Made by a program: the position numbers and the translations under genes
In this document: positions 1 to 8,517 of the stretch, piece by piece
Position numbering within the stretch: position 1 is the first letter of the stretch
Layout of the letters: the number at the start of each line of letters is the position of its first letter
The notes under the pieces: model-generated
What the model saw: only the letters and a program-made list of their open reading frames with translations
Databases searched by the model: none
Told to the model about the DNA's origin: nothing
From: Rickettsia typhi
Lineage (GTDB): Bacteria; Pseudomonadota; Alphaproteobacteria; Rickettsiales; Rickettsiaceae
NCBI GenBank assembly: GCA_945883665.1
Contig: CAMCXV010000022.1
Span: 1-16,740 of the forward strand
Direction of reading: 5' to 3'
DNA: 16,740 nt

Positions 1-134
1 ACTCCTATTATTTAAATTAATAAATAATAGGAATATAGATTGATACTAATGGATTAATATTGCTTTAAATATTCCACCTATAGGGTGGGTCAATTTTGGA
101 CGCACATTAACCCATTTACTGGGTCAGTATTGCA
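1..134 (-). mobile_element. IS21-family element, terminus only (body lies left of the window)
   Basis: Read on the minus strand from 134 leftwards, this begins TGCAATACTGACCCAG and reaches GTGCGTCCAAAATTGACCCAC at 105-85. Twenty bases of that block (104-85) recur identically in the right-hand IS end, inside 16627-16646. A degenerate second copy of the repeat (TGGGTCAGTATT) sits at 120-131. Paired terminal repeats starting with TG are typical of IS21-family ends. No istB C-terminus is encoded here, so this is more likely the istA-proximal end, with istA reading out of the window to the left; that is inference. The outer boundary at about 134 is set by comparison with the right-hand end and may be off by a few bases. 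Confidence 0.6.
3..32 (-). repeat. 12-bp perfect hairpin covering a putative ribosome-binding site at the window edge
   Basis: TCCTATTATTTA (3-14) pairs perfectly with TAAATAATAGGA (21-32), leaving a six-base loop. On the minus strand the last bases before the window edge are AGGAGT (6-1), a good Shine-Dalgarno sequence for a gene starting just outside, probably istA of the IS21-family element. The stem includes the AGGA of that sequence, so the hairpin could hide the ribosome-binding site in RNA, or act on read-through transcription. The start codon is not in view, so the link to istA is inferred. Confidence 0.45.
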
Positions 135-233
135 CGCTTTTTAACAAATGGTGGATATTATATGAGTTAAAATATATGCCTATAGAAAATAGTACTTTTT
201 CCTAAAAACAAAAAAGTTTATTTGTATTATTAG

Positions 234-650
234 TCATGATGATTTCAACTTTTCTATTTGGTCTAGATTTAAACTGGTAAGATCTATAATTTCTTCAATA
301 TTTTTTCCTTTAATTAGCATTCTCCTAGCTATTGCAGCCTTACCTCTAGCTTCACCTCTAGCTTCTGCGGATTGCAGTTCATCTCTGTCGTTGTAAAGTT
401 TCTTTTGGTAATAAGAATAGTGCGCTCTTTCCTCTTTGGTCATTTTAAGGATATTGAGTTTTTCTGCTACTTGCGCCATATAAGGAGAGTGGTAATTTTT
501 TGGTACTTCGTCATATTTCATCACGTGTAGCCAGTCGTCTATTTCTTTTTCTAAACGATCATTGAAGAGCGGTACTGAAATATAAAAATATTCAGGTAAA
601 ATATCGGTAGCGTCAAATATTTTGCCGGTAAAAAATATAGATAATAATTT
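234..650 (-). pseudogene. Rpn/PD-(D/E)XK nuclease-family protein, C-terminal remnant
   Basis: An open frame of about 138 codons runs from just after a TAA at 653-651 to a TGA at 236-234, with no ATG near its beginning. The only internal starts are GTG at 524 and ATG at 521. The protein resembles the C-terminal half of Rickettsiales Rpn-family recombination-promoting nuclease/putative transposase proteins. It has a segment KIFDATDILPEYFYISVPLF, then a helix EIDDWLHVMK, then KMTKEERAHYSYYQKKLYND, an alanine/glycine/arginine-rich linker (SAEARGEARGKAAIARRM), and the usual closing helix-turn-helix-like tail GKNIEEIIDLTSLNLDQIEK. The N-terminal catalytic half is absent in this frame. A neighbouring frame (about 775-655) may continue it across a frameshift, but I could not match that part to the family. 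It is most likely a non-functional fragment. Confidence 0.6.
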
Positions 651-1138
651 TTAAAATCTTTGCATGGTGATAAATAAAAATACAGAACTATTGTTAACAG
701 CCCTGCAAGGTTTAAGTTGCCAGCTTCTATGACGGATTTTATTACTTGGCAATAATTTTTCTTTTTCCCATTCATGAAATATTTTATTTTGTGTTTTGTA
801 TATCTTTTTTATAGTTCCTTTAAATTCATTATTAAAATTTGTATTGAATACTAATATTGATGAATATTTCCATAGAAAATCTTTGTTGATATTAATTTTT
901 CCATAACGTTATTTTCTTTTTTATCTTCTTCAAAAACTCCTTTATCTATTAGACGCATAAATGATCTCTGAATAGTTTAATCTGATAAACCAGTTATATT
1001 TTTTATTAAGAAATTAGCACAACAAACACCATTAAAACCATTTTGTGCTATACATACCATAGTAATAAAACAATCAGTTGATTTATTACGGAAAATTTTT
1101 ATAAAAGCATTAAATAAAGCTACGCTAATTTTTTTCAT
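651..1138 (-). pseudogene. Broken winged-helix (HTH) gene and unassigned decayed sequence
   Basis: An ATG at 1138-1136 opens MKKISVALFNAFIKIFRNKS and continues for 53 codons to an in-frame TAA at 979-977. Past that stop the same frame reads TIQRSFMRLIDKGVFEEDKK, so the joined text ITGLSD-stop-TIQRSFMRLIDKGVFE looks like a recognition helix and wing of a winged-helix DNA-binding domain. The frame fails again near 850. A second frame then reads sensibly (DFLWKYSSILVFN to FHEWEKEK, about 880-740). A third frame, with an ATG at 775, carries CQVIKSVIEAGNLNLAGLL and is not recognised. One stop and at least one frameshift make this a pseudogene. The parent family and the exact end are uncertain, and the part below about 740 may belong to the adjoining Rpn remnant. 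Confidence 0.5.
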
Positions 1139-1152
1139 CTAAAAATCTCAAA

Positions 1153-1166
1153 AAATAACGTTATTT
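1153..1166. repeat. 14-bp perfect palindrome upstream of the broken HTH gene
   Basis: AAATAACGTTATTT reads the same on both strands and lies 15 bases upstream of the ATG at 1138 on the minus strand. Its 10-bp core ATAACGTTAT recurs at 903-912, within the pseudogene. Such a site just ahead of a winged-helix gene could be an autoregulatory operator, but this rests on position alone. The rest of 1139-1264 shows no gene and no convincing terminator for ftsY. Confidence 0.3.
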
Positions 1167-1264
1167 ATCATTTGTAAGTAAAAATGCTAATTTATTCTTG
1201 TTCCAATCTTTTCTCAAGAATTTTCTTAAAATCTTTCTAAGTTTTTAGTTATCCGAAACTCAAG

Positions 1265-2176
1265 TTAAATAATACCAACCAAAACTTTAGCAAAGTCAAG
1301 AGCAACAAATGGTTTTAAATCATCTACCCCTTCACCAAGCCCAACAAAATGTACTGGCAACAAGTATTTATCAACAATACCTACAATCGCTCCAGCTTTT
1401 GCCGTGCCATCTAATTTAGTAATTACTAACCCAGAAATAGCTACAAGATTTTTAAATTGCTCTGTTTGAACAAAAGCATTTTGACCAGTAGTAGCATCTA
1501 AAACAAGCAAAATATGATGGGGAGCAGATTGATTAATTTTTTGAATAACCCTAACTATCTTAGCCAGTTCATCCATTAAATTTTTCTGATTATGTAACCT
1601 ACCAGCAGTATCTATAAACAAAACATCTATCTTGTTATTGTAAGATTCAGTAACAGCTTTATATGCAATACTTGCTGGATCAGATTTTTCTTCTCCAGCA
1701 AATAAAACAGCCCCTGTTTTATTTGCCCATTGTGCTATTTGATCAGTAGCTGCGGCTCTAAAAGTGTCGCAAGCAGCAATTGCTACTTTTTTTCCTTCAC
1801 GAATGTAAATAGACGCTAATTTTCCTATAGAAGTAGTTTTACCATTACCATTAACACCACATACCAAAATAATATTCAAACCTTCATTTAACTGAAATTG
1901 ATGGTCAAATTTATCCATCAATTCACTTATTATTAATGCAAGTTCAGATTTGATATCTTCAGACGTGATGTCTTTATTGAATTTTCTTGATCGAAGAAGA
2001 TCTATGATAATACCTGCAACTTTTATTCCCACATCAGCAGATATCAAAAGCTCTTCTAATGAATTTAAAGTTTCTAAATCAAGTTTCTTTTTAACAAATA
2101 TGTTGTCTATACCAACACTAATCTTACTTGTGGTTTTACTAAGAGCCGATTTTAATTTATTAAAAAATCCTACCAT
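1265..2176 (-). CDS. ftsY: Signal recognition particle receptor FtsY
   Basis: FtsY is the SRP-receptor GTPase that docks ribosome-SRP complexes at the SecYEG translocon on the inner membrane. The 303-residue product has a short amphipathic N-terminus (MVGFFNKLKSALSK), a helical N domain to about residue 95, and a G domain with every signature motif. These are P-loop GVNGNGKT (107-114), DTFRAAA (137-143), DTAGR (189-193), TKLD (253-256) and the closing GLGEGVDDLKPF (279-290). The long acidic A domain of E. coli FtsY is absent, as in other compact alphaproteobacterial versions. The G4 motif continues GTAKAG where GTAKGG is usual, a minor change. The ATG at 2176-2174 follows the TAA of the upstream TPR gene with no spacing (TAAATG), so the two are almost certainly co-transcribed and translationally coupled. 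Transcription probably starts at the promoter at 5098-5126. Confidence 0.96.
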   Translation of the reverse strand: MVGFFNKLKSALSKTTSKISVGIDNIFVKKKLDLETLNSLEELLISADVGIKVAGIIIDLLRSRKFNKDITSEDIKSELALIISELMDKFDHQFQLNEGLNIILVCGVNGNGKTTSIGKLASIYIREGKKVAIAACDTFRAAATDQIAQWANKTGAVLFAGEEKSDPASIAYKAVTESYNNKIDVLFIDTAGRLHNQKNLMDELAKIVRVIQKINQSAPHHILLVLDATTGQNAFVQTEQFKNLVAISGLVITKLDGTAKAGAIVGIVDKYLLPVHFVGLGEGVDDLKPFVALDFAKVLVGII

Positions 2177-4948
2177 TTAAACGCTCAAAAATTGTTCTTT
2201 GTACTTGTCTAATAGCATTTTCATTTGATCTACATTTAAACTCTTATCTAAATTTTTATAATCTATAGCATCTGAACCTGTAGCTAATAATTCTATAGTA
2301 TTCTTTAATATTTGATCTTTTGTACCTATAGAGGATATCAAATTAGTTAATAGATCCTGTTTATTAAGCATATAATAAGCAATTCCTAATCTTAGAATAT
2401 CTTGAATAGCTGATGGGTTTTTATCGTCAAGTTTTTCAAGTAGCTGATCAAAATTAATATTTACTCTATCCGCATAAACATCCCAGTATTTCCCCTGAAA
2501 GAGGGCTTCTCTTTTAATAATTTCTGCATCTTGTGTGTCATCATCTTTTAGATATTCCAGCGCATCCTTATATCTTTCTAAATCAATTAATGCTCTTGCT
2601 CTTAATCTTATACGATGTTGATACTCCTTAAAATTAAAATTATCATTATCAGTATCATCTAAAACTAACATTGATTCATTTGGTTTTTTATCCATTAATA
2701 AAATGAGAGCTAATTTATCAGCATTTATAACTCGTTTTTCACCATTCAATCTGTATTTAATTTGATGACGCAATAAATCTGCTGCATTATCAAGCAAATC
2801 CAGTTTTACTAACCTTTTAGTAATAGCTATTATTACATCATCCCCTTTCTCTCCAATTGGATTTAACTCTTTAAATTCATAAAAAAGTGCTACAACAGTG
2901 AAATCATCCATTTTTTCACCAAGCCCTCCTTCCAAAAATACATCGTTAAATATTTGTGCCATTTCAGAAGTAATATAAAAATTGCTCACTTTATTATTAA
3001 ACGCAGACTGAATATATTGATACATTCTCAGACAATTCATAAACTCGTTATTCTCTTTGTAATACGAAGCAAGCTGTATTAACATCTCATACTCTAATTG
3101 ATCCCCTCTCCATTGGAATCTTATAGCTTCAAGATATTTAATAGCTTCTACAAGATTCAAATCACCTTCTTTTACTCTCATTTTCACAAGACTAAAACCA
3201 GCTCTTGTCGCGTTAAATAAATCATCTTCACGATTAACTAATTCTCCATATAATTGCTTGGCTAAATTAGATTGATTCTTTTTACGATAATATTCAGCTT
3301 GATAAAACCTTAAACTATTATCATATTTGCTACGATCAACTGGATATCTATGTTTCTTTAAAAGATTTTCAACTGTTTTTAAATTATTAGCAAGCAACTC
3401 TATTTCTATTTCTGCAAATAATATTGGCCAATATTTATCATCCGAGTAATAATTGATAGTTTTAGCAAAATTTTCTATAAACCCTATAAACTCAGGATTT
3501 TCGCCTAAGGAAAAATTATTATACTTATTCCATAAATTTATTTCAGCAATTTGGGAAATATCCTGATAGCTAAGCAATTCGTCATATTCGTACTTTGCTT
3601 TAGAATGATCGTAAATCATCGTATAATTAACAGCCATTAAAAAACGAGCTTGAAGATTGTTTTGATAGCTAACAGGGGAATTCCTTTTTGCTAAAAGTAG
3701 CGCGTCCAAAGATTCTTGATATAACTCATTAACAAAATAGAATTTGGCTAATTCAAAATTTTTCTTAAATTGATCTTCCTCATCTTTTGCTTCAGAAGCT
3801 TCGCTAATAAGTTTGCTTTTTTGATAATTAAAATTCAATATATCCAGATTTTTATCAAGATACGGTAATATGCTAGGCAATTTTAAATATCCTTCAATAG
3901 TGCTAGGAAAATAATTTTGACCTTCCTCTTCAAAGGAATTATTAGAAAGGGAAACCTCTGAAATAATTTTTATCTCTTTATCAGATTTTTCAATTTTCAC
4001 ATCATCACTATAAAGAGATATAGCCACACCTTGAATAGATTTTAAAACACTAAACTCAACTGAATCTATTTTGTTTGCAACTCTCATACCTTCTATTCCA
4101 ACTGTTAAAACACTCAGAACATCCCCGATCTCTGGATCTTGAAAATTTACAATTGAATTTGACTTAAAATCACCTTGAATTAATACACCATCTTCTCCAG
4201 ACTTATCTAACGATTCTACTTTAAGAATATTATGAACATTAGCAGAAATGATTGATTTCTTTGATAAGGCCAATTCCCAACCCATAGAATTTTTAGATAA
4301 TTTTGCATTCGAGTAACCATCTTCAACTCTTAATCTAAAAACAGTTCCATCTGAACTAGGTACAAGCTCAAAATTACTAAAAATCCCCTTATTCTTAAAA
4401 GATAAAACTTTTTTCTGATCTAGCACTATCCATAAATATTTACCACGCAAAAAAACAGCCGCATTATTTTTACTATTCCCTAAATTAAAAGAAAGAATAT
4501 GCTCATCACCTTGTTTTGTATAATTAATACCATCAGGATGGTTATTAGACGAACTTATTGAAGATAAATCCTCATTTATTTTTTTCTCAGGTAAATTGAA
4601 TTTAATAGCATCAAGTTTTTCACCATTAATAATTGAACTATACTCAATGGAATCCTTAATATCAAAACTTATAGATTGCTTACTATCAGAAATTTTTAAT
4701 GACTTAGCATATTCATTAAATTTATTTTTATTAACTAATCGAAATTCACTTGGAATATTAGACTTTACAGAGATTGTTTTTCCTTTAGTGACAAAGTCTA
4801 ATATTTGATTCTTTTCTCGATAAAAAATAAATACAACCTCACGATTAAAAACTTTAACTTCAAGGTTAATTATTTCATCGGCTACAACTATATTTACTAA
4901 AGCACCAAAACATATTACAAAACACAATATTTTTTTTATCTGATTCAT
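2177..4948 (-). CDS. Exported TPR-repeat protein, conserved in Rickettsiales
   Basis: This is a large protein (923 residues from the ATG at 4948) of unknown function. The N-terminus is a clear Sec signal peptide: MNQIKKILCFVICFGALVNI, with a likely cut after VVA (residue 23). It is therefore probably periplasmic or envelope-anchored. Residues 25-330 are beta-rich and polar with no recognised family. From about residue 375 to the end the protein is almost entirely helical, with TPR-like stretches such as FELAKFYFVNELYQESLDAL (about 396-415), FYQAEYYRKKNQSNLAKQLY and ALIDLERYKDALEYL, consistent with a scaffold. An in-frame TTG at 4960 would add four residues (MIIS), but ATG gives the more regular signal peptide. 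Neither start has a clear Shine-Dalgarno sequence. It abuts ftsY (TAAATG) and follows a leader of about 140 bases from the promoter at 5098-5126. Pairing with ftsY hints at a membrane-biogenesis role, but that is only inference. Confidence 0.85.
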   Translation of the reverse strand: MNQIKKILCFVICFGALVNIVVADEIINLEVKVFNREVVFIFYREKNQILDFVTKGKTISVKSNIPSEFRLVNKNKFNEYAKSLKISDSKQSISFDIKDSIEYSSIINGEKLDAIKFNLPEKKINEDLSSISSSNNHPDGINYTKQGDEHILSFNLGNSKNNAAVFLRGKYLWIVLDQKKVLSFKNKGIFSNFELVPSSDGTVFRLRVEDGYSNAKLSKNSMGWELALSKKSIISANVHNILKVESLDKSGEDGVLIQGDFKSNSIVNFQDPEIGDVLSVLTVGIEGMRVANKIDSVEFSVLKSIQGVAISLYSDDVKIEKSDKEIKIISEVSLSNNSFEEEGQNYFPSTIEGYLKLPSILPYLDKNLDILNFNYQKSKLISEASEAKDEEDQFKKNFELAKFYFVNELYQESLDALLLAKRNSPVSYQNNLQARFLMAVNYTMIYDHSKAKYEYDELLSYQDISQIAEINLWNKYNNFSLGENPEFIGFIENFAKTINYYSDDKYWPILFAEIEIELLANNLKTVENLLKKHRYPVDRSKYDNSLRFYQAEYYRKKNQSNLAKQLYGELVNREDDLFNATRAGFSLVKMRVKEGDLNLVEAIKYLEAIRFQWRGDQLEYEMLIQLASYYKENNEFMNCLRMYQYIQSAFNNKVSNFYITSEMAQIFNDVFLEGGLGEKMDDFTVVALFYEFKELNPIGEKGDDVIIAITKRLVKLDLLDNAADLLRHQIKYRLNGEKRVINADKLALILLMDKKPNESMLVLDDTDNDNFNFKEYQHRIRLRARALIDLERYKDALEYLKDDDTQDAEIIKREALFQGKYWDVYADRVNINFDQLLEKLDDKNPSAIQDILRLGIAYYMLNKQDLLTNLISSIGTKDQILKNTIELLATGSDAIDYKNLDKSLNVDQMKMLLDKYKEQFLSV

Positions 4949-5039
4949 TGAAATTATCAATTAATAACTTAACTTAAAATGCTTAAAAACAAAACTTAAT
5001 ACTAATTAGCGCAAGATAAATTTATGGATATTCTTCCCC

Positions 5040-5078
5040 GCAAATAATTAATTTTAGACTTAAAAACTAATTATTTGC
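5040..5078 (-). promoter_or_regulatory. 16-bp leader stem-loop in the TPR-ftsY transcript
   Basis: On the minus strand GCAAATAATTA (5078-5068) pairs with TAATTATTTGC (5050-5040) for 11 bp. A G-U wobble (5067 with 5051) and four T-A pairs (5066-5063 with 5055-5052) extend this, closing on a seven-base loop. On the plus strand the wobble becomes an A-C mismatch, so the helix is continuous only in minus-strand RNA. It begins about 13 bases into the predicted leader and is followed by GGGGAAG with no U-tract, so it does not look like an intrinsic terminator. It may act as a leader-stability or regulatory structure. Confidence 0.5.
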
Positions 5079-5085
5079 AACACAC

Positions 5086-5097
5086 TTATTGCAATAA
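5086..5097. promoter_or_regulatory. 12-bp palindrome across the predicted transcription start
   Basis: TTATTGCAATAA is a perfect palindrome lying immediately downstream of the TATAAT at 5103-5098. It overlaps the expected transcription start of the TPR-ftsY operon, at about 5091. That is a classical operator position for a dimeric repressor. No regulator is identified, and in AT-rich DNA a 12-bp palindrome can arise by chance. Confidence 0.3.
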
Positions 5098-5126
5098 ATT
5101 ATATCATAAAAACTATCTTATGTAAA
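5098..5126 (-). promoter_or_regulatory. Sigma-70 type promoter for the TPR-ftsY operon
   Basis: On the minus strand, TTTACA (5126-5121) and a perfect TATAAT (5103-5098) are separated by exactly 17 bases. The -10 is preceded by TG plus one base, which also makes it an extended -10. It lies in the 228-base gap between tamB and the TPR gene and points at the latter. The predicted start near 5091 gives a leader of about 142 bases. This is the best promoter match I see in the window. Confidence 0.75.
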
Positions 5127-5176
5127 TCGAAGCATTTACTTCTTTAGATAAAAACAAACTTATTTTTTCAATAGAA

Positions 5177-8100
5177 CTAATAATCAAATCGCCAATTCAC
5201 ACCAAAAGAGCTATCTCCTTTTTCACTAATTGTAGATTCAAGAGATATTTTAGGAGTTATTTCTATCTCTATCTTAGTTTTGCTACCAAAATCTTGACCT
5301 CCTTGTTCTAATTCAAGATACACCTTATCTGTAAGATATTTACCAATTCCTAAATATGAACTTTCTGTATTAGAACTATCTTGTATACTAATAGCATCAA
5401 CGCCTAAAATTTTTCTACCAAGGGCGAGCGGATCAAACCCACCTCCATAACCTGATAATTTTCTCATTCCATTTGCAAGACCTATAGCTTGCATTGGTGA
5501 TATACTATCTTTATTCTTACCAAATAGTAATAATGACAAAGCATCCTGCTGACTAAGAACAGGTGTAGATCCAATAGTTATATCGGGATTAAAAATTGAA
5601 CGAGATAATATTACTCTTATTTCTCCGCCCTCAACAGCCTTAACACCCACTATGTTTAAGTAAGGAGATGGAGGAATTCTTCCGTTAAATTCAAGAATCC
5701 CATCTCTGATTGTTAAAAATTTTCCAAATTCTTGATAACTACCTCTTACAGACTTAAGCTTACCAAAAACATGAGGCTCCGTAATATTATTAACAATCTT
5801 TAGGTTACCAGCAATAAGAGCATTAACCCCCCTACCTCTTACATAGACATGTTTTTTTGCGTTGAGATCAATATCCATCTCTAATATATATGGCTTGTCC
5901 TGATTTAGATGCACTATTTTTTTATCATAATTTATAGTTTGAATAATATTGAGTACAGGAATATTATCTGAAAAATGCTCTGGAATTTTTATTTCCATAG
6001 GACCAAGATCAAAACTCCCCTTTGCTAAAGCTTTCTTACTATTGCCTGAGATTAACAAAGTTCCATTTATTTCCCCTTGTAAATATGGGTTGTTGATTAA
6101 ACTAAATTTCTTAGTATTCATATGAATTTTAAATGGCAATTCATCTTTTATAGATAATATGCCCGAGCCTTCTAACAAATTAGAATAAATATCTTCTGCC
6201 ACAAAATTCATTATTGAAATATTCTTATTTTTGGCAATTATTTTAGCTGAAATATTTTTGAGTTTAATTCCATAAATTTGATATTCATATTCAGCTTTGG
6301 AAAGAGAAATTCCACCATTAATCACTGGCGATTCTAAATTACCAGTTAAATTAATATCGCCAATAAGATATCCTTTCATTTTATTACCATCAGACAAAGG
6401 TACTAAGGATAATATATTTAATTCTTTATTGATTTTTAAATTTGCGTTAATATTGTCTTTTTTTAGCAAAGAAAAATTAAATGGTGACAAGGAAAATTTA
6501 CATGGTATCTGGAATTTTAACTTTCCTAACACTTGCTTCTCTTCAAAAACATTAGCATCAAGAGATAAAATATTATTTTTAATATGTGACGATATTTTTA
6601 AAACCATATCAATATTGTCTTTGCCCAAAAATTGAGTATTAGATATTTCTAATAACGTCTTAACCACTGGCTCAGACATAGTACCATTCAATTCAACCGA
6701 ACCAGAAATTAAAGATTGATCAAAACTTGGTGGCAAAAATTTAGATGCAATAGAGGCTGGGAGGTTTGTAGCAATAATCTTGCTTTTTATCAAAGAATCA
6801 TTGACCGTTAAATCTAATTTTAGATTCCCATTATTTGCTTTAATATCAGGAGCAACAATAGAAAATACTTTGCCAAAAATTACTGTTATTGGTTGTTGAG
6901 TTAAAATCTTTGCTTTGCCTATAGTACCACTCACATTATTGATAAATTGTAGATTTACATTAGGATCATCAAGTTTTTTTTTCAAATCACTGATAAACAG
7001 TTTGTTATTTATTTTTAAATTAACAGAGTGTGATCCGATAGAGTCAAGTTGGGATGTGAAATTAATAAAATCACTTTTCTCACTAACCTTTAAAGAAAAA
7101 CTTTTTAGAACCCCATAATCGCTAGCAAGACCTTTGATTACTATATCGGTGGGATTCAACTTAAAATCCTGTAAATTTTTTATAGATAAATCGAGATCAA
7201 TAGATTCTGCAGTAAAAAAAGAAGTAGAAAAATGTTTGGCATTACCAACAACATCTAACTTCTGATTCCCAGAAGCTTCTCGTTTGTAGATAGTTTTTAT
7301 ATCTAATTTACCTTTTTTTAAAAAAGGAAAAAATTCTTTAAATTCATAAATATTTTTACTATTCACATTAAAAATACCGTCTATAAGTTTTGTTTTTTCA
7401 TCAAAAGAAAAACTAGACTTGCTAACTATAGTTTGACCATTTCTAATAGCAAAATCTTTTAAATAGTACTTTGATCCATCTTTACCAATTTCCCCATAAG
7501 CATTAACACCCCCCCCATCAAATGAAATCTTACCACTAACTCCCTTCTGATTAAAAACAAAATTTGAATTCCAATTTAAATTAGGCAATTGAAAATAGTT
7601 GTGCTCCGAATCGATTATTGAAATATAACCTTCTGTATTAATATTAGGAGCAGATAATTTACCAGAAAAATCTATTTTTCCTGAACATGAAGTTTTTAAA
7701 AATTTGTGATCAGAAAGCAAATATTCCAATATAGAACTATTATAATTTAGGACTCCAGTTATTAAATCTTCTACAAAATTAATAGTTATCATTCCTTTAG
7801 CATTAGAATGTAAAGAAGAAAATTGAAAATTCTCTATATTAATAATATTTTTTACAAAATTAAATTCTCCTTCTAAATATAAAAAAGCATCTTTTGTGAG
7901 GGATAATTTATTTTCTAATAACTCATTTTCCGTTAAATCAGTTTTTATTTTTGCTTGGAAATAAAGTGTATTATTTTGCAAATCTAAATCCATATTTCCT
8001 TGTATTTCAAGAGCAATATCATTACCCAAATCTGTTAATCTTGGTGGTAATACAAATTTATGAATTGATATATTTGGGATAGCAACTATAGAAATAAATC

Positions 8101-8491
8101 CTGTCTTCTTTTGACTTTCTTCTAAAACTTCACTGGAACTTAAATTACTATTTGGTAATCTTAATAAATTAATTTTTTGCGCCGAAACCTTTCTCAGATT
8201 AATATCCCATGGAAATATCAAGGAAGATGTTGCATCAATAAAAAAATCTTCAAAATTAACAAATTCTCCTTCTTTGTCACTAAAAGATATTTTTTGCACC
8301 TGAATCACCAAAGGCAATGATATAGTTAGATTTTCAATTTTTACTTTGTAATGATAATCAGTTTTTTTTTCAATATAATCAACAATAAAATTATTAATTA
8401 ATTGAATTCCACTATCAGTTTTTAGAAAAAGGAAAATTGATATTATTCCTGTTATTAGCAATAATAATAAAGAACTTAAAAAGAATTTCAT
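5177..8491 (-). CDS. tamB: TamB, translocation and assembly module inner-membrane component (DUF490)
   Basis: TamB is an AsmA-like protein anchored in the inner membrane that spans the periplasm to the Omp85 protein TamA. The family is implicated in outer-membrane protein assembly and in phospholipid movement between the membranes. From the ATG at 8491 the product has 1104 residues. It has an N-terminal signal anchor (FFLSSLLLLLITGIISIFLF), a very long repetitive beta-rich region, and a C-terminal DUF490/TamB domain over roughly the last 350 residues. That domain is seen in GSYQEFGKFLTIRDGILEFN, PPSPYLNIVGVKA, LSQQDALSLLLFGKN and the closing GVNWRFDY. An in-frame TTG at 8521 would add ten residues (MNKIYNVTEK) and overlap the tamA stop by four bases (TTGA), so the start is uncertain. 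A G8 tract on the coding strand (7516-7509) encodes Gly-Gly-Gly and is unusual in such AT-rich DNA. The gene directly follows tamA, as is common for this pair. Confidence 0.9.
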   Translation of the reverse strand: MKFFLSSLLLLLITGIISIFLFLKTDSGIQLINNFIVDYIEKKTDYHYKVKIENLTISLPLVIQVQKISFSDKEGEFVNFEDFFIDATSSLIFPWDINLRKVSAQKINLLRLPNSNLSSSEVLEESQKKTGFISIVAIPNISIHKFVLPPRLTDLGNDIALEIQGNMDLDLQNNTLYFQAKIKTDLTENELLENKLSLTKDAFLYLEGEFNFVKNIINIENFQFSSLHSNAKGMITINFVEDLITGVLNYNSSILEYLLSDHKFLKTSCSGKIDFSGKLSAPNINTEGYISIIDSEHNYFQLPNLNWNSNFVFNQKGVSGKISFDGGGVNAYGEIGKDGSKYYLKDFAIRNGQTIVSKSSFSFDEKTKLIDGIFNVNSKNIYEFKEFFPFLKKGKLDIKTIYKREASGNQKLDVVGNAKHFSTSFFTAESIDLDLSIKNLQDFKLNPTDIVIKGLASDYGVLKSFSLKVSEKSDFINFTSQLDSIGSHSVNLKINNKLFISDLKKKLDDPNVNLQFINNVSGTIGKAKILTQQPITVIFGKVFSIVAPDIKANNGNLKLDLTVNDSLIKSKIIATNLPASIASKFLPPSFDQSLISGSVELNGTMSEPVVKTLLEISNTQFLGKDNIDMVLKISSHIKNNILSLDANVFEEKQVLGKLKFQIPCKFSLSPFNFSLLKKDNINANLKINKELNILSLVPLSDGNKMKGYLIGDINLTGNLESPVINGGISLSKAEYEYQIYGIKLKNISAKIIAKNKNISIMNFVAEDIYSNLLEGSGILSIKDELPFKIHMNTKKFSLINNPYLQGEINGTLLISGNSKKALAKGSFDLGPMEIKIPEHFSDNIPVLNIIQTINYDKKIVHLNQDKPYILEMDIDLNAKKHVYVRGRGVNALIAGNLKIVNNITEPHVFGKLKSVRGSYQEFGKFLTIRDGILEFNGRIPPSPYLNIVGVKAVEGGEIRVILSRSIFNPDITIGSTPVLSQQDALSLLLFGKNKDSISPMQAIGLANGMRKLSGYGGGFDPLALGRKILGVDAISIQDSSNTESSYLGIGKYLTDKVYLELEQGGQDFGSKTKIEIEITPKISLESTISEKGDSSFGVNWRFDY

Positions 8492-8517
8492 TTTTTCTGT
8501 AACATTATAAATTTTAT

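Noticed and set aside
135..233. Small gene or RNA between the IS end and the Rpn remnant
   Set aside because: No reading frame with a plausible start, no tRNA-like fold and no conserved motif seen.
551..775. 74-codon minus-strand ORF starting MNGKKKNYCQVIK
   Set aside because: It lies in a stretch where frames switch repeatedly, its C-terminal part overlaps the better Rpn-like frame, and it matches no family as a whole. Treated as part of the decayed region.
5040..5078. Intrinsic terminator for tamB or for the TPR gene
   Set aside because: The stem is strong, but neither strand has a T-tract after it, and it lies downstream of the TPR-ftsY promoter within the leader. A leader structure fits better.
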